Source of the DNA: Amycolatopsis coloradensis
Lineage (GTDB): Bacteria > Actinomycetota > Actinomycetes > Mycobacteriales > Pseudonocardiaceae
DNA: 64,000 nt
Direction of reading: 5' to 3'
Assembly (NCBI RefSeq): GCF_001953865.1
Contig: NZ_MQUQ01000011.1
Span: 1 to 64,000 of the forward strand
This document shows, piece by piece, positions 8,728-18,605 of the stretch; position 1 is the stretch's first letter, and every line of letters starts with the position of its first letter. A program made the position numbers and the translations under genes. The notes under the pieces were generated by a model that worked only from the letters and a program-made list of their open reading frames with translations, ran no database searches and was not told the DNA's origin.

Positions 8728-9475
8728 GTGCCGCTCGGTGAGCAGCTTGGCCGCGCTCCCCGGGGGTGGATCACCAGGGATGAGGTCTACGGAGCCGACC
8801 CAGCCTGCGCAAGGACCCTCCGAGCAACGCGGCGTCGGCTACGTCCTCGCCATCGGCTGCGACCGCCGTGTCAGCACCCCGGCAGGCGAACTGCGCGCCG
8901 ATGGTGTTGCCGCGAGGCCGCCCAAACACGTCTGGCAGCGCCTCTCCGCAGGCGCCGGAGCGAAGGGGCATCGCTGCTACGACTGGGCTTTCGCCGATAT
9001 CGACGAGCGCGGCGGTTGCCAGTGGCTGCTAATCCGCCGTAACCGCACCACCGGCGAGTTGGCGTGCTACCGCCGCAATTCGCCCGAGCCGGTGCCGCTG
9101 AGGGTCTTGGTGCAGGTCGCAGGCAGGAGGTGGACGGTCGAGGAGTCGTTCCAGGTCGGCAAAGGTCTCACCGGGCTTGATCAACACCAGGTCCGTCGCT
9201 GGACGGTCATGGCGATGCTCGCCACGCTTTCCTCGCCGTTGTCAAGTCCACCGAACGAACCCCCATATCCTCGGCCGCCGGATGGATTTCGTTGATCTGC
9301 AGGGAATTTCGCCACCTCTTCATCGCCCTCATCAGTCGCCCGGTTCTCGATGCCGCGCACCGGATCCGCTGCTCACGATGGCGCAAACGCCACCAATATC
9401 GCGCCCAGCAAGGCCACTACCAGCGACAATCCATCCACGAACCAAGAACATCACGAACTACGGCTGGAGTACGCG
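8728..9475 (+). pseudogene. IS701-type transposase, frameshifted and truncated
   Basis: The remains of a DDE transposase of the IS701 group are spread over three frame segments. Around 8750-8815 the frame reads WITRDEVYGADPA, the segment with the catalytic D and family motif. After a frameshift the next frame continues RGVGYVLAIGCDRRV and later WQRLSAGAGAKGH and GLDQHQVRRWT. Near 9215 the frame shifts back and gives the C-terminal part with CREFRHLFIALI and RRKRHQYRAQQGHYQRQ-like sequence. The N-terminal half is missing. No terminal inverted repeats could be assigned. It marks an old insertion at the left flank of the biosynthetic cluster. Confidence 0.75.
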
Positions 9476-9984
9476 GCGGCGGCCCGGCCACAGGCCTACC
9501 TGCTATATCGCCGCAGCCGCGGCGGAGCCTTTGCCGCGCTACACGACCTCCGCTACCGCCAGGCAAGACGAAATTGGTCTAAGGGCCAATTAGCGGCCCA
9601 CCTCCATACCGGGGTTCTACGCTCTTTTACTGCATGGCAACAGGTTCGGGTGTCACAGTCACAGCCGCCGCTACCCAAAGTCACCACCGGCTACGCGGAA
9701 AGACTCACCGGCTCGGCCGGACGCTCGTTGTCGAAGGGCGACCCTGTTCGTCCCACTCAACCTGTGTCGGCTTGCCCGTTCGGTTGCCGCCAATGGTTCT
9801 TTGTGCAGACAATTTCGCCGTGATTCACCGGGTCGATCCGGAAGGCCACCTTCTGCTGTACAACAAAAGCAAGAGACTGGCGTGTGCTTTTCAGATGTTG
9901 GGGTCCGGGTCGCAGCGCGGCGGCTGTCCAGGGATGTCATCCGCGGTCGCGGGATGACGCCGGGTCTGCAAGGGGAGTAAACGT
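9476..9984. other. Non-coding stretch before the regulator block
   Basis: No gene is supported. Open frames on both strands are low-complexity translations without motifs. The last 15 bases hold the AGGGGAG ribosome binding site of the first LAL regulator; the promoter of the regulator operon should be in this stretch, but I cannot assign -35/-10 boxes. Confidence 0.4.
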
Positions 9985-12780
9985 ATGGCATCGAAAAGTA
10001 TGACAACGTTGTCTAACGGAGTCGTCCCGCGCGGCGCGGGCCGGGACACCACGGCTCTGGTCGGAAGGCGGGTCGAACTCGATCGGCTCAGTGCCGGGAT
10101 CGCCGGGATCCGGTCCGGCCGCGCCAAGGCGGTGCTGCTGCGCGGTCCCGCCGGTATCGGCCTGAGCAGCCTGATCGCCGCTGCCCGCCGGGAGCTGTCG
10201 GTCGACGACATTCCCACCCTGGCGGTGAACTGTGACCCGGCTGACACCCAACTGGGCTATAGCGCGCTGCGCCGGTTGTTCGCGCCGCTGCTGCTGCGCG
10301 GCACCGTCGAACTGGACTCGCCGCTGTTCAACGATTGCGCCCGACGAGCGGTCCCGGTGCTGTTCGAGGGGGCCGAGTCGGTGAGCTACCCGATCCTGGA
10401 CGGGCTGCATCGGTTCACCCGCAACGTGATGGCAGGCGGCCCGCTGGCCCTCGTGCTGGACGATGCGCAGTGGTGCGACGTGGGTTCGTTGCGCTGGCTG
10501 GACTTCCTGTTGCGCCGGGCCACCGACGTGCCGTTGTTCGTGCTGTTGGCGCAGCGCACCCCTGCCGTGGAGCCGAGTGGGCCCCTGCTGGCCGAGCTGG
10601 CCGCGGACGGCAACTGCGAAGTGCTCGAACCGGGCCCGCTGTCGGAGGAAGAAGTGGGCGACATCATGGCGGCGGTCCTGCCGAAGCCGCCGACCAGGAA
10701 CCGCTCCCGCCACTTCACCGAGATCTGTGGTGGCAACCCGCTACTGCTCGATCGGTTGCTCACCGGGGTGCGGCTGGACACCGATGTGGACCGGGTCAGC
10801 GCGGACGTGGCCGCGGCGTCGGCGCTGGGCCGGTTGGCAGGCCAGCCTGAGCACGTGCGCCGGGTCGCGGTCGCGATGGCCGTATTGGGCTCGGCCCAGA
10901 TCGAGCTGCTCACCGCGCTGGCCGAGGTGCCCGCCACGTTGGTGGCTTCGGCGATGACCGTGCTCGGCGGGGCCGAACTGGACGGCCCGGCGGCACGCGC
11001 GGCGGTGCTCGACGAGATCCCGGCAGTGGAGCTGGCCCGGCTGCGGGCCAGGGCCGTCTGGCTGCTCAACGACGCGGGATCGCCTATCCTCCAGGTGGCC
11101 GAGCACCTGCTGCGGACCGAAGTGGCCGAGCCATGGCAGTCCGCGCTGTTACGGCAGGCGGCGGTCAAGGCACTGTCCCACGGCACCCCCGAGGCCGCTG
11201 TCCGCTACCTCAATCGGGTGCCGGCCGAGCTGGTCGACCTCCCGACGGTCTGTGAACTGGCCAGGGCACTGGCCTTCGTCGATCCACACGAAGCCCTGTC
11301 CCGGCTCCGGGGCGCGCTGGTCGAGACCAGGTTCGATCCGCTCGGCCACGCACCGATCGCGATGCAGTTCGCGCTGACCGCGGTGGTGACTCACCAGGCC
11401 CGCGAGGCCATACCGGTGCTGGTGGACGCGCTGTCGAGGCTGCCAGACACGGCTGATCGGCCGCGGGGCCTGCTGCGGTCCACGCTGCTGATCGTCGGCG
11501 CCCAGGACCGTTCCACCGTGCGGATGGTGATCGAGCTGGCGCGCTCGATGTCTGAGCCCGGCGGGGACAGCGTCTCCGACATCCAGACGCTCGCCGGGAT
11601 GGCAGTGCTTGCCGTCCTCGACGGTCAGCACCTGGATACCGCGGTGTCGTTGGCTCGCCGGGCGCTACGGGGTCCGGAGGGTTGCCATGGCGCGGCCAGG
11701 CTCGCTCCCGCCTTGGTACTGCAACTGGCCGACGAAGTGGATGACGCCAGGGCCTTGTTCGATCTGCAACTGGAGGACACCAGACACCGCGGCGACGTCT
11801 GGACCCACTGCGTGACCCTGGTGGCGCGGTCGTTCGCCTCGCAGGGGGCCGGCCGGCTGACCGAGGCCTCGGCGGATGCCGGGAACGCGATGGAGATCGT
11901 CCGGCGGACGCCGTGGGGTAAGGCCCCGGCTCTCGCGGCCATGGCCCAGGCCGCCGTGATGGTCGAGACCGGGCAGGCCGACCGGGCGGACAGCCTGCTC
12001 GACGGCGTCGACCGGGACCGGCTCGCCGACTCGGTCTGGGAGTGGAGCACCTTCCTGCTGGTCCGGGCCAGAGCGCGGCTGGCGCGCGATGACCGTACCG
12101 GGGCACTGCGGCTGCTGCGTGCCTGCGAGCGGAGTCTGTCCGAAGTGGGCAACCGGAATCCGGCCTCCGTCCCGTGGTGGAGCGACGCGGTCGAGGCGCT
12201 GGTGGATGAGGGGGATCTCGCCGCGGCCGACGGGGTGATCGAGCGGGTCGGCGAGCAGTTCCACCGCTGGCCGACCGCACGGCTGATCGGAATGGGCCTG
12301 CTGGCGCGGGGAACTGTCGCAAGTGGACTGACGGCGGTCGAGTTGCTGACCGGAGCGGTGGACGTGCTGGGGACCGCGCCGGCCCCGCTGGTGCTGGCCA
12401 GGGCCGAGTATCGCCTCGGCCTCGCCCTGCTGCGGACGGGGGACACGAAGGGAACTCGACAGCACGCGCGCCACGCCATCGACCTGGCCAACCGCAGCGG
12501 ATCGCGGAGGATCGTGGCGCCGGCGCAACGGCTCCTGGTCGCGGCGGGCGGACGGGCGTACCGATCGTCCAGGGCCGCGGCGGACACGTTGACCGGGAGC
12601 GAGCGCCGGATCGCGGCGATGGCCGCCGGCGGTGTCAGCAACCGGCGGATCGCCGAGGAGCTGTTCGTCTCGCTGCGAACCGTGGAGATCCACCTGACCA
12701 ACACCTACCGCAAGCTCGGCGTGACCGGGCGGCCCGAATTGGTCGAAGGGCTGGGCGCCGTGGCGGGGGAGAGCCCATGA
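9985..12780 (+). CDS. LAL-family regulator 1 (ATPase domain plus LuxR HTH)
   Basis: 931-residue large ATP-binding regulator of the LuxR family: N-terminal STAND/AAA-type ATPase, long helical repeat region, and C-terminal LuxR helix-turn-helix at about residues 869-925 (GVSNRRIAEELFVSLRTVEI). The P-loop is unusual: GPAGIGLS at residues 54-61 has Leu in place of the nucleotide-binding Lys. The Walker B segment LVLDDAQW is normal. ATG 9985 follows GGGGAG with 8-base spacing. It is the first of three tandem paralogues and overlaps the next start (ATGA). LAL proteins usually activate antibiotic clusters, so this is a likely pathway regulator. Confidence 0.88.
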   Translation: MASKSMTTLSNGVVPRGAGRDTTALVGRRVELDRLSAGIAGIRSGRAKAVLLRGPAGIGLSSLIAAARRELSVDDIPTLAVNCDPADTQLGYSALRRLFAPLLLRGTVELDSPLFNDCARRAVPVLFEGAESVSYPILDGLHRFTRNVMAGGPLALVLDDAQWCDVGSLRWLDFLLRRATDVPLFVLLAQRTPAVEPSGPLLAELAADGNCEVLEPGPLSEEEVGDIMAAVLPKPPTRNRSRHFTEICGGNPLLLDRLLTGVRLDTDVDRVSADVAAASALGRLAGQPEHVRRVAVAMAVLGSAQIELLTALAEVPATLVASAMTVLGGAELDGPAARAAVLDEIPAVELARLRARAVWLLNDAGSPILQVAEHLLRTEVAEPWQSALLRQAAVKALSHGTPEAAVRYLNRVPAELVDLPTVCELARALAFVDPHEALSRLRGALVETRFDPLGHAPIAMQFALTAVVTHQAREAIPVLVDALSRLPDTADRPRGLLRSTLLIVGAQDRSTVRMVIELARSMSEPGGDSVSDIQTLAGMAVLAVLDGQHLDTAVSLARRALRGPEGCHGAARLAPALVLQLADEVDDARALFDLQLEDTRHRGDVWTHCVTLVARSFASQGAGRLTEASADAGNAMEIVRRTPWGKAPALAAMAQAAVMVETGQADRADSLLDGVDRDRLADSVWEWSTFLLVRARARLARDDRTGALRLLRACERSLSEVGNRNPASVPWWSDAVEALVDEGDLAAADGVIERVGEQFHRWPTARLIGMGLLARGTVASGLTAVELLTGAVDVLGTAPAPLVLARAEYRLGLALLRTGDTKGTRQHARHAIDLANRSGSRRIVAPAQRLLVAAGGRAYRSSRAAADTLTGSERRIAAMAAGGVSNRRIAEELFVSLRTVEIHLTNTYRKLGVTGRPELVEGLGAVAGESP

Positions 12781-15089
12781 CCGGCCGGCACGGCCGTGCG
12801 GTGGCGGAACCACTGATCGAGCGGGAAGCGCACTTCGAAGTGCTGCTACGTCAGCTGAAGTCGTTGCGGGCCGGACGGTCCACCGTGACGATGGTGGAGG
12901 GGCCGCCGGGATCCGGGCGCAGCGCGCTGCTGCGCTGGTTGACCGACCGGGCAGGCGAAAAGGGCATTCCTGTCGCGGCGGCCCAGGGCTCGCTCACCGA
13001 AACCGGGTCGGCTTGGGGTGTGCTGAGCCAGCTGGCCGAGCCGATGCGGGCCGCCACCGGCCCCCTGCTCGTCACCGTGGACGACGTCCAGTTCGCCGAC
13101 TTCGAGTCGCTCTGCCGACTGCACCTGATGGCTAGATGTTTCAGCGAACTGCCGGTGCTGTTGCTGCTCGCGGCGCGGAGCCCGGCGTTCCCGGTCAGCA
13201 CCGGGCAGCAGGTGGCGCTGCGGGAACTGGTGGATACCTGCAACGCCGGCGGCGAGGTCCTCACCACCGCCGTTCTGTCCTTGGACGGGGTGCGGGCGAC
13301 GCTGGCCGCCAGGTACGGGCCTGGCGTCGACGAGGAGACCGTCTTGGCGGTGCACACGGTCACCCGCGGGTGCCCCACCGTTCTGCGCGCGGTCACCGAG
13401 CAGTTCGCGCTGACCGGGTTGCGGGCGGCGGACCGGACGCGGTTGCGGGCGGTGGCGGCCGAGGAGACCGGGAACCTGTTCGTGCGCATGGTGGAGGTCC
13501 TGCCCGGGGACCTGGTGGACCTGGTCCGGGCCATCGCGGTGTGCGGCGGGCAACTCGGCTACGACCTCGTGTGCCGGGTGGCCGGGTTCCGCGACGGGTC
13601 CGGCTCGCTAGCCCTGGTGCGGTTGCGGGCCGCTGGGCTGGTCACTGGCGACGAGCGGCCCGAACTCGCCGATCCGGTCGCCGCCGAGCGGCTGCTGGCC
13701 GTTATGTCCACCGCGGCGAGGGAGAAGCTCCACCTCCGGGCGGTCGAAGCCGGCTGGCTGGCGGCGATTCCCGACGAGGCTCTGGCCGAGATGCTGCTTT
13801 GGGTGCGGGTGCATGGGGCGCCGTGGTCGGTGGCCGTGCTGCGCGACGCGGCGGCGGCCAGCCACGCCGGCGGAGATCCGGCGACGGCGGTGAAGTACCT
13901 CCAGCGGGCATTGGCCGAGCCGATGGATGCCGTAAGTCGGGCACAGGTCCGGATCGAACTCGGTGCGGCGCAGCTGCATCACGCCCCACGGGCCAGCGGC
14001 CGCAATCTGGGCGAGGTGATCAGGAGCCCCGGCGGGGCCGAGGTGGACGAACTGCGTGTCCAGGCCGCGGATCTGTTGCTGGCGCGCGGGGATCTGACGT
14101 TGGTGCACCGGCTGACCAGGGCGCCGCTCGGGCGGATGGACTCCGGTTCCGGTGGGGGCGCGGCGCTGTCCGCGTTGCACCGGCTGACCGACGAGGGAAA
14201 GCACGAGTGGGCGGAGCAACCGGTGTGCGAGGTTGCCCCCGGCCCGCCTCATCCCGCCGAGGCCGGGGTGAGGGCTTGGCAGTTGTCGTTGGGCGGTGAA
14301 GACATCGAGCGGGTACGGGAGCTGGCCCGGATCGGCGTGAGCCCGGACACGCCGCCGTTCGTGCCGAGGATCCTTGCCTGCTTCGCGCTCTGCCTGACCG
14401 ACGACCTGGATGAGGCCGTGGCCGGGCTCGACTCAGTGGTGACCGACGCCCTGCGGCCCGGTGCCGACGCGGCCGTCGCCCTGGCTTTGGCCACGCGAGC
14501 CGGGGTCGACCTGCGGCGGGGACGGACCGACGGGGCCGCCGACGATCTCGACCGTGCCAGCCGCCTCATGCCCGATGATTCCTGGCACCCCAGGTTCGCG
14601 CTGGTGCTCCGATTGGCGTGGGCGCGACTGCATCTGCGGCTGGACGAAACCGAACTGGCCGCCCGATCTCTGGATGGGCCGGTGCCCAGTGGGACCGAGG
14701 ACGGTGTGCTGTGGCCGCAGTGGTTGCTGGCCAAGGGAGTGCTGAACCTGCGGCGCGGTGCTGCCGAGACGGCGGACGCCCAGCTGAGCGAGTGCGGGCG
14801 CCGGTTGCTCTCGGCCGGTGTGCACAATCCGGCCGCAGTGCCCTGGCGCGCCGCGCTGGCCACGGCCAAATGGAACCGCGGCGCCGGTGACGAGGCCGTC
14901 CGGCTGATCACCGAGGAACACCGGCTCGCCGCGCGGTGGGGCGCGGTCGGGGCCACGGTCCGGGCCAGGCGGCTGCTCTCGCCGGTACACGGCGAGACCA
15001 CGGCCTACCGGCGACGACGCCGCGGCGAGTGGGGTGAGAGGCGCTCCGACCGGGCCGTGCCGCGCGTGCTGCCGCCACGGCACGACTGA
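12777..15089 (+). CDS. LAL-like protein 2, lacking the LuxR HTH
   Basis: 770-residue paralogue of the flanking LAL regulators. The ATPase domain is present, with P-loop GPPGSGRS at residues 42-49 (Arg replaces Lys) and Walker B TVDDVQFAD. The repeat region is recognisable, but the protein stops after an Arg-rich tail and has no C-terminal helix-turn-helix. I looked in the other frames of 15000-15104 and found no displaced HTH, so it was deleted rather than frameshifted. Translationally coupled to its neighbour upstream by ATGA. Without an HTH it cannot bind DNA in the usual way; it might act by hetero-oligomerising with the paralogues or be decaying. Confidence 0.8.
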   Translation: MTGRHGRAVAEPLIEREAHFEVLLRQLKSLRAGRSTVTMVEGPPGSGRSALLRWLTDRAGEKGIPVAAAQGSLTETGSAWGVLSQLAEPMRAATGPLLVTVDDVQFADFESLCRLHLMARCFSELPVLLLLAARSPAFPVSTGQQVALRELVDTCNAGGEVLTTAVLSLDGVRATLAARYGPGVDEETVLAVHTVTRGCPTVLRAVTEQFALTGLRAADRTRLRAVAAEETGNLFVRMVEVLPGDLVDLVRAIAVCGGQLGYDLVCRVAGFRDGSGSLALVRLRAAGLVTGDERPELADPVAAERLLAVMSTAAREKLHLRAVEAGWLAAIPDEALAEMLLWVRVHGAPWSVAVLRDAAAASHAGGDPATAVKYLQRALAEPMDAVSRAQVRIELGAAQLHHAPRASGRNLGEVIRSPGGAEVDELRVQAADLLLARGDLTLVHRLTRAPLGRMDSGSGGGAALSALHRLTDEGKHEWAEQPVCEVAPGPPHPAEAGVRAWQLSLGGEDIERVRELARIGVSPDTPPFVPRILACFALCLTDDLDEAVAGLDSVVTDALRPGADAAVALALATRAGVDLRRGRTDGAADDLDRASRLMPDDSWHPRFALVLRLAWARLHLRLDETELAARSLDGPVPSGTEDGVLWPQWLLAKGVLNLRRGAAETADAQLSECGRRLLSAGVHNPAAVPWRAALATAKWNRGAGDEAVRLITEEHRLAARWGAVGATVRARRLLSPVHGETTAYRRRRRGEWGERRSDRAVPRVLPPRHD

Positions 15090-15104
15090 AGGGGACGAAA
15101 CAGG

Positions 15105-17861
15105 TTGTTGCTGGAACGTGAGACCGAACTGAGCCAGGTGTCCGAGGCGTTGCGGCATGCCCGCGCCGGCCGGGGTTCGCTGCTGGTGGTCGGTGGCCCG
15201 GTCGGTAACGGGAAGTCCGCCTTCCTCGACGCGTTGCCACCACTGGCCACCGAGCACGGTGCCAGGGTGCTGCGGGCGAGTGGGGCGGTGTCCGAACAGC
15301 GTTTCCCGTTCGGTGTCGTGCGTCAGCTCTTGGACCCGGCGAAACCTCAGGGGCTCTCCGGCCGGCCCCCGTCGGTGAAGGACCGGATCGGCGCCATGCC
15401 GTGCGAGCGGCCCGAAATACCGGATCCGGTGGAATTGACGAGCGATCGGCAGCCGTTGCTGGTGCTGGTGGACAACGTGCACGCGGCCGATCAGCCCTCG
15501 CAGCGCTGGCTGGGACAGCTGGCGCGAAGACTCGACGGAACCAGAGCCGTGCTGGTGGTGACCGTCAGAGACGGCGACCCCCAGACCGAGCTGCCCCTGG
15601 CACGAGCGGTCACCGACCTCGCGACCGGGTGGCTGCGGCCGTCCGGTCTGTCCGTACCGGCCTGTCGGCTGCTCGTGGAGGCACATTTCGACGGGCCGGT
15701 GCAGGAGGAGTTCGTTCTCGCCTGCCACGAGGCCTCCGGTGGGAACCCGATGGTACTCAAGGCGACCCTGCTGGCCGCCGCCGCCGCAGGCCACCGGCCG
15801 GTCGCGGAGGAGGCCGCGCGGATCCGTGCGCTGCGGCCGCCCGCACTGTCGCACCGCTTCCTGTCCTGCCTCCAGACGTACCCCGAACACGTGCGACGGC
15901 TGTGCCAGGCCGTGCTGGTGCTGGGGCAGGACGCCGACCCGGAACTGCTCGACCGGTTGTGCGACCTGGACCCGGCCGGGCGGACCGAAGCTATCCGGCT
16001 GCTTCGCCGGGCCGGGTTGCTCACCGACGAGCCACGCCTTCGGTTCAGCCACCACGCGGTCGGTGCCGCCGTCGAACACTCCGCCAGCGTCGCCGAGGTG
16101 GAACGGTTACACACCAAGGTGGCCGCCCTGCTGTACCAGGGCGGCCACCCGGCCGAGCGGGTGGCCGCACATCTGCTGGCGGTGACCGCGCCGCAGGAGG
16201 ACTGGACCACCGATGTGCTCCGCTCGGCGGCGGATTCCGCGCTGCGCCGGGGAGATCCCGAGTCAGCGGCCCGATACCTGCGGCGGGCCCTGCTGGCCTG
16301 CGGGCCGGAGGGCCCCGGCCGGGCCGAGCTGCTGATGGGCCTGGCGAACGCGGAACAGGGATTCGACACCGGTGCCGCGATGCGGCATGCGCTACAGGCA
16401 ACCCACCTGCTCGACACGCCCGCAGGGCGCGCCAGGGCAGCGGCCTCGATCGGGCTGCTGGCGCTGGGTCGGACCTCGAGTCGAACGGTCGAACAGGTCC
16501 GCCGGATCGCGGGTGAACACGGTGAGCCCGAACGCCTGCGCGGCGCGGACCGGGAAGCGGCGCTGCGGCTGGAGGCGCGGTTACGGCACGCGTCACAGTT
16601 CGATCCTGGCCGCCTCGACGAAGCGGTGGACCGGCTGGGCGAGTTCGGTGACCGGCCACCGATGGACACGCGGAGCGGCCGGGAACTGACCGCCACCCTG
16701 CTGTACGCCGGCATGCTGACCGGCCGCCTCACCGCGGTCGAGGTGGCCCGGCTCGGTACCCGGATCCTCGACCGCGAGCCGGCGAGTCCGGACCATGCGC
16801 ACACGGCCACGCCACTGGTGGTCACCGCCTTGCTGGCGGCCGACAGGGCCCCGGCCGTGTGTTCCTGGCTCGAGTTGTCCGTGTCCGAGTCGGGCAAGCA
16901 GCAGGCGCCGGTGTCCCGTGCGATCGCCTGCGCCGAGCTGGCGCGGGCGATGTGCGGCCTCGGCCGGGTGGCCGCGGCGGTACCGCTGATCACCGAGGCG
17001 CTGGAGCTGCTCGACCCGGAGTGGATCGGCGGGGACCTCCTGCTGGTCGGGGTGCTGGCCTCGATCATCCACGAGTCGGCGGTGCCCGACCCGGAGCTGA
17101 TCGGCCGAATATCCACGATGTACTTTCCCGCCGACAATGATCCGCACACGGCGCTGACGAAGTCGTTGGCCGCCGGGGCGCAGGCGGCAGGACAGGGCAA
17201 CAGCACCGAGGCGATCCGGCACCTGCGTGACTGCGGGCGGATGGTGGAGCGGCTCGGCTGGCGCAATCCCGCCGTGCTGCCCTGGCGCAGCTGGGCCGCG
17301 GCCCATCACCTCAAGCTCGGTCAGACCGGTGACGCCAGTGAACTGATCGACGAGGAACTAGTGCTGGCGGAGCGGTGGGGCGCCCCGACGGCCATCGGGC
17401 GGGCGCTGCGGATCCGGGGCGGCATGGAGTCGGGGGAGACCGGCGTGAAGTTGCTGAGGGAGGCCGTCGAGGTGCTCGGCGGTTCGCCCAACGCACTGGA
17501 ACTGGCGAGAGCCTGCCTGTCGCTGGGCAATCGGCTGCGGGCCGACGGGCAGGCGGACGCGGCCGAACTCCTGCGCCGCGGGAACCTGCTCGCGGCCGAG
17601 TGCGGCGCTACCCTGCTGCCGGAACAAGGGAGCCAGGCCGGGCCTGCCACGGACTCCAGGCCGCTGACCGGTGCCGAACATCGTGTGGCGGTGCTCGCCG
17701 TCACCGGCCGGACGAACCAGGACATCGCGGAAGTACTGGGGGTCAGGTCCCGCACGGTGGAGAAGCACCTTACCCGTGTCTACCGGAAGCTGGGCGTGTC
17801 CGGGCGATCCGGTTTGGACGATGCGTTGCGTGCGCTCGCTCCCGATGTCAACGCGGTGTGA
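15105..17861 (+). CDS. LAL-family regulator 3 (ATPase domain plus LuxR HTH)
   Basis: 918-residue LAL protein. It has an intact P-loop GPVGNGKS at residues 31-38, but the Walker B segment reads LVLVDNVHAAD, with Asn replacing the second acidic residue. The C-terminal LuxR HTH (about residues 854-910) includes RTNQDIAEVLGVRSRTVEKH. The start is TTG 15105 or the adjacent TTG 15108, about 10 bases after GGGGA. It lies 15 bases after the stop of LAL 2. Of the three paralogues it has the most conventional P-loop. It is probably a cluster-situated activator. Confidence 0.87.
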   Translation: MLLERETELSQVSEALRHARAGRGSLLVVGGPVGNGKSAFLDALPPLATEHGARVLRASGAVSEQRFPFGVVRQLLDPAKPQGLSGRPPSVKDRIGAMPCERPEIPDPVELTSDRQPLLVLVDNVHAADQPSQRWLGQLARRLDGTRAVLVVTVRDGDPQTELPLARAVTDLATGWLRPSGLSVPACRLLVEAHFDGPVQEEFVLACHEASGGNPMVLKATLLAAAAAGHRPVAEEAARIRALRPPALSHRFLSCLQTYPEHVRRLCQAVLVLGQDADPELLDRLCDLDPAGRTEAIRLLRRAGLLTDEPRLRFSHHAVGAAVEHSASVAEVERLHTKVAALLYQGGHPAERVAAHLLAVTAPQEDWTTDVLRSAADSALRRGDPESAARYLRRALLACGPEGPGRAELLMGLANAEQGFDTGAAMRHALQATHLLDTPAGRARAAASIGLLALGRTSSRTVEQVRRIAGEHGEPERLRGADREAALRLEARLRHASQFDPGRLDEAVDRLGEFGDRPPMDTRSGRELTATLLYAGMLTGRLTAVEVARLGTRILDREPASPDHAHTATPLVVTALLAADRAPAVCSWLELSVSESGKQQAPVSRAIACAELARAMCGLGRVAAAVPLITEALELLDPEWIGGDLLLVGVLASIIHESAVPDPELIGRISTMYFPADNDPHTALTKSLAAGAQAAGQGNSTEAIRHLRDCGRMVERLGWRNPAVLPWRSWAAAHHLKLGQTGDASELIDEELVLAERWGAPTAIGRALRIRGGMESGETGVKLLREAVEVLGGSPNALELARACLSLGNRLRADGQADAAELLRRGNLLAAECGATLLPEQGSQAGPATDSRPLTGAEHRVAVLAVTGRTNQDIAEVLGVRSRTVEKHLTRVYRKLGVSGRSGLDDALRALAPDVNAV

Positions 17862-18076
17862 GTAGCGTCATGTCGAGGTTGGCCCATTCGATGCCGTACC
17901 AACCGTTCGCGGGAACCCTTCCGCCCTATTCCGTGACCACAGTATTTCCCGATCCCGGCTCCTTCGCGTTGACCGACCACCATCGGCGTTCATACGATCG
18001 TTGGGGGGAAAGAGATTCTGCACCGTACCCGGTTTCGTGGGTGCGTTTTTCGCTGCCAGGAAGGCAAAGGTGATCT

Positions 18077-18541
18077 GTGGTGTCCGAACGCGATGACTCC
18101 GGCACAACTGGCCGGACCGACGACCTGCCCCGCGGGCTGGTCGAGCGTTCCAGCGCGGGCGTGGCCCTCTTCGACGAGCAGTTGCGGGTCCTGGAGAAGA
18201 ACTCCGAGCTGTTGCGCCAACTGAACCGCCGTTTCGGGGAGGTCCGCGGGCGGCGATTCCCGGAGCAGACGGTCAAGGGGCGGCCGGAGCAGGCCGAACC
18301 GGGGCGGCGGCTCAGCGACCTGGAAACCCGTATCCTGGAGGGCATCGCGGCCGGGATCTCCGTGGTGGAACTGGGTTCACAGTTGTACCTGAGCCGGCAG
18401 GGGGTGGAGTACCACGTGCGTCACATGTTGCGCGCGCTCGAAGCGGCCAACCGGCCGGCGTTGATCTCCCGTGCCTACAGCCTGGGAATGTTCACCACGG
18501 GGGTCTGGCCACCCAAGGTCCGCGCGGAGTTCGTCAAGTGA
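18077..18541 (+). CDS. Small LuxR-type transcriptional regulator
   Basis: 154-residue protein. The N-terminal half (RSSAGVALFDEQLRVLEKN) resembles a short PAS-like sensor, and the C-terminal half is a LuxR-type helix-turn-helix (GISVVELGSQLYLSRQGVEY). GTG 18077 follows AGGTGA; the next codon is also GTG. Similar stand-alone regulators occur in actinomycete peptide clusters. The ligand and target are unknown; the divergent promoter region around 20397-20443 is a candidate target. Followed by a hairpin terminator shared with the convergent exporter genes. Confidence 0.75.
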   Translation: MVSERDDSGTTGRTDDLPRGLVERSSAGVALFDEQLRVLEKNSELLRQLNRRFGEVRGRRFPEQTVKGRPEQAEPGRRLSDLETRILEGIAAGISVVELGSQLYLSRQGVEYHVRHMLRALEAANRPALISRAYSLGMFTTGVWPPKVRAEFVK

Positions 18542-18564
18542 CAAGCGCGGTGCGGTACCCGAAC

Positions 18565-18591
18565 GGGGTCGGTGACGTCATCGCCGACCCC
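18565..18591. terminator. Bidirectional hairpin between convergent genes
   Basis: Inverted repeat GGGGTCGGTGA / TCGCCGACCCC with a 5-base loop, 11 bp with one wobble position. It lies between the ends of the LuxR-type gene and the convergent ABC permease gene, exactly where a shared terminator would be expected. Confidence 0.65.
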
Positions 18592-18605
18592 GCGGATTCA
18601 CCAGC

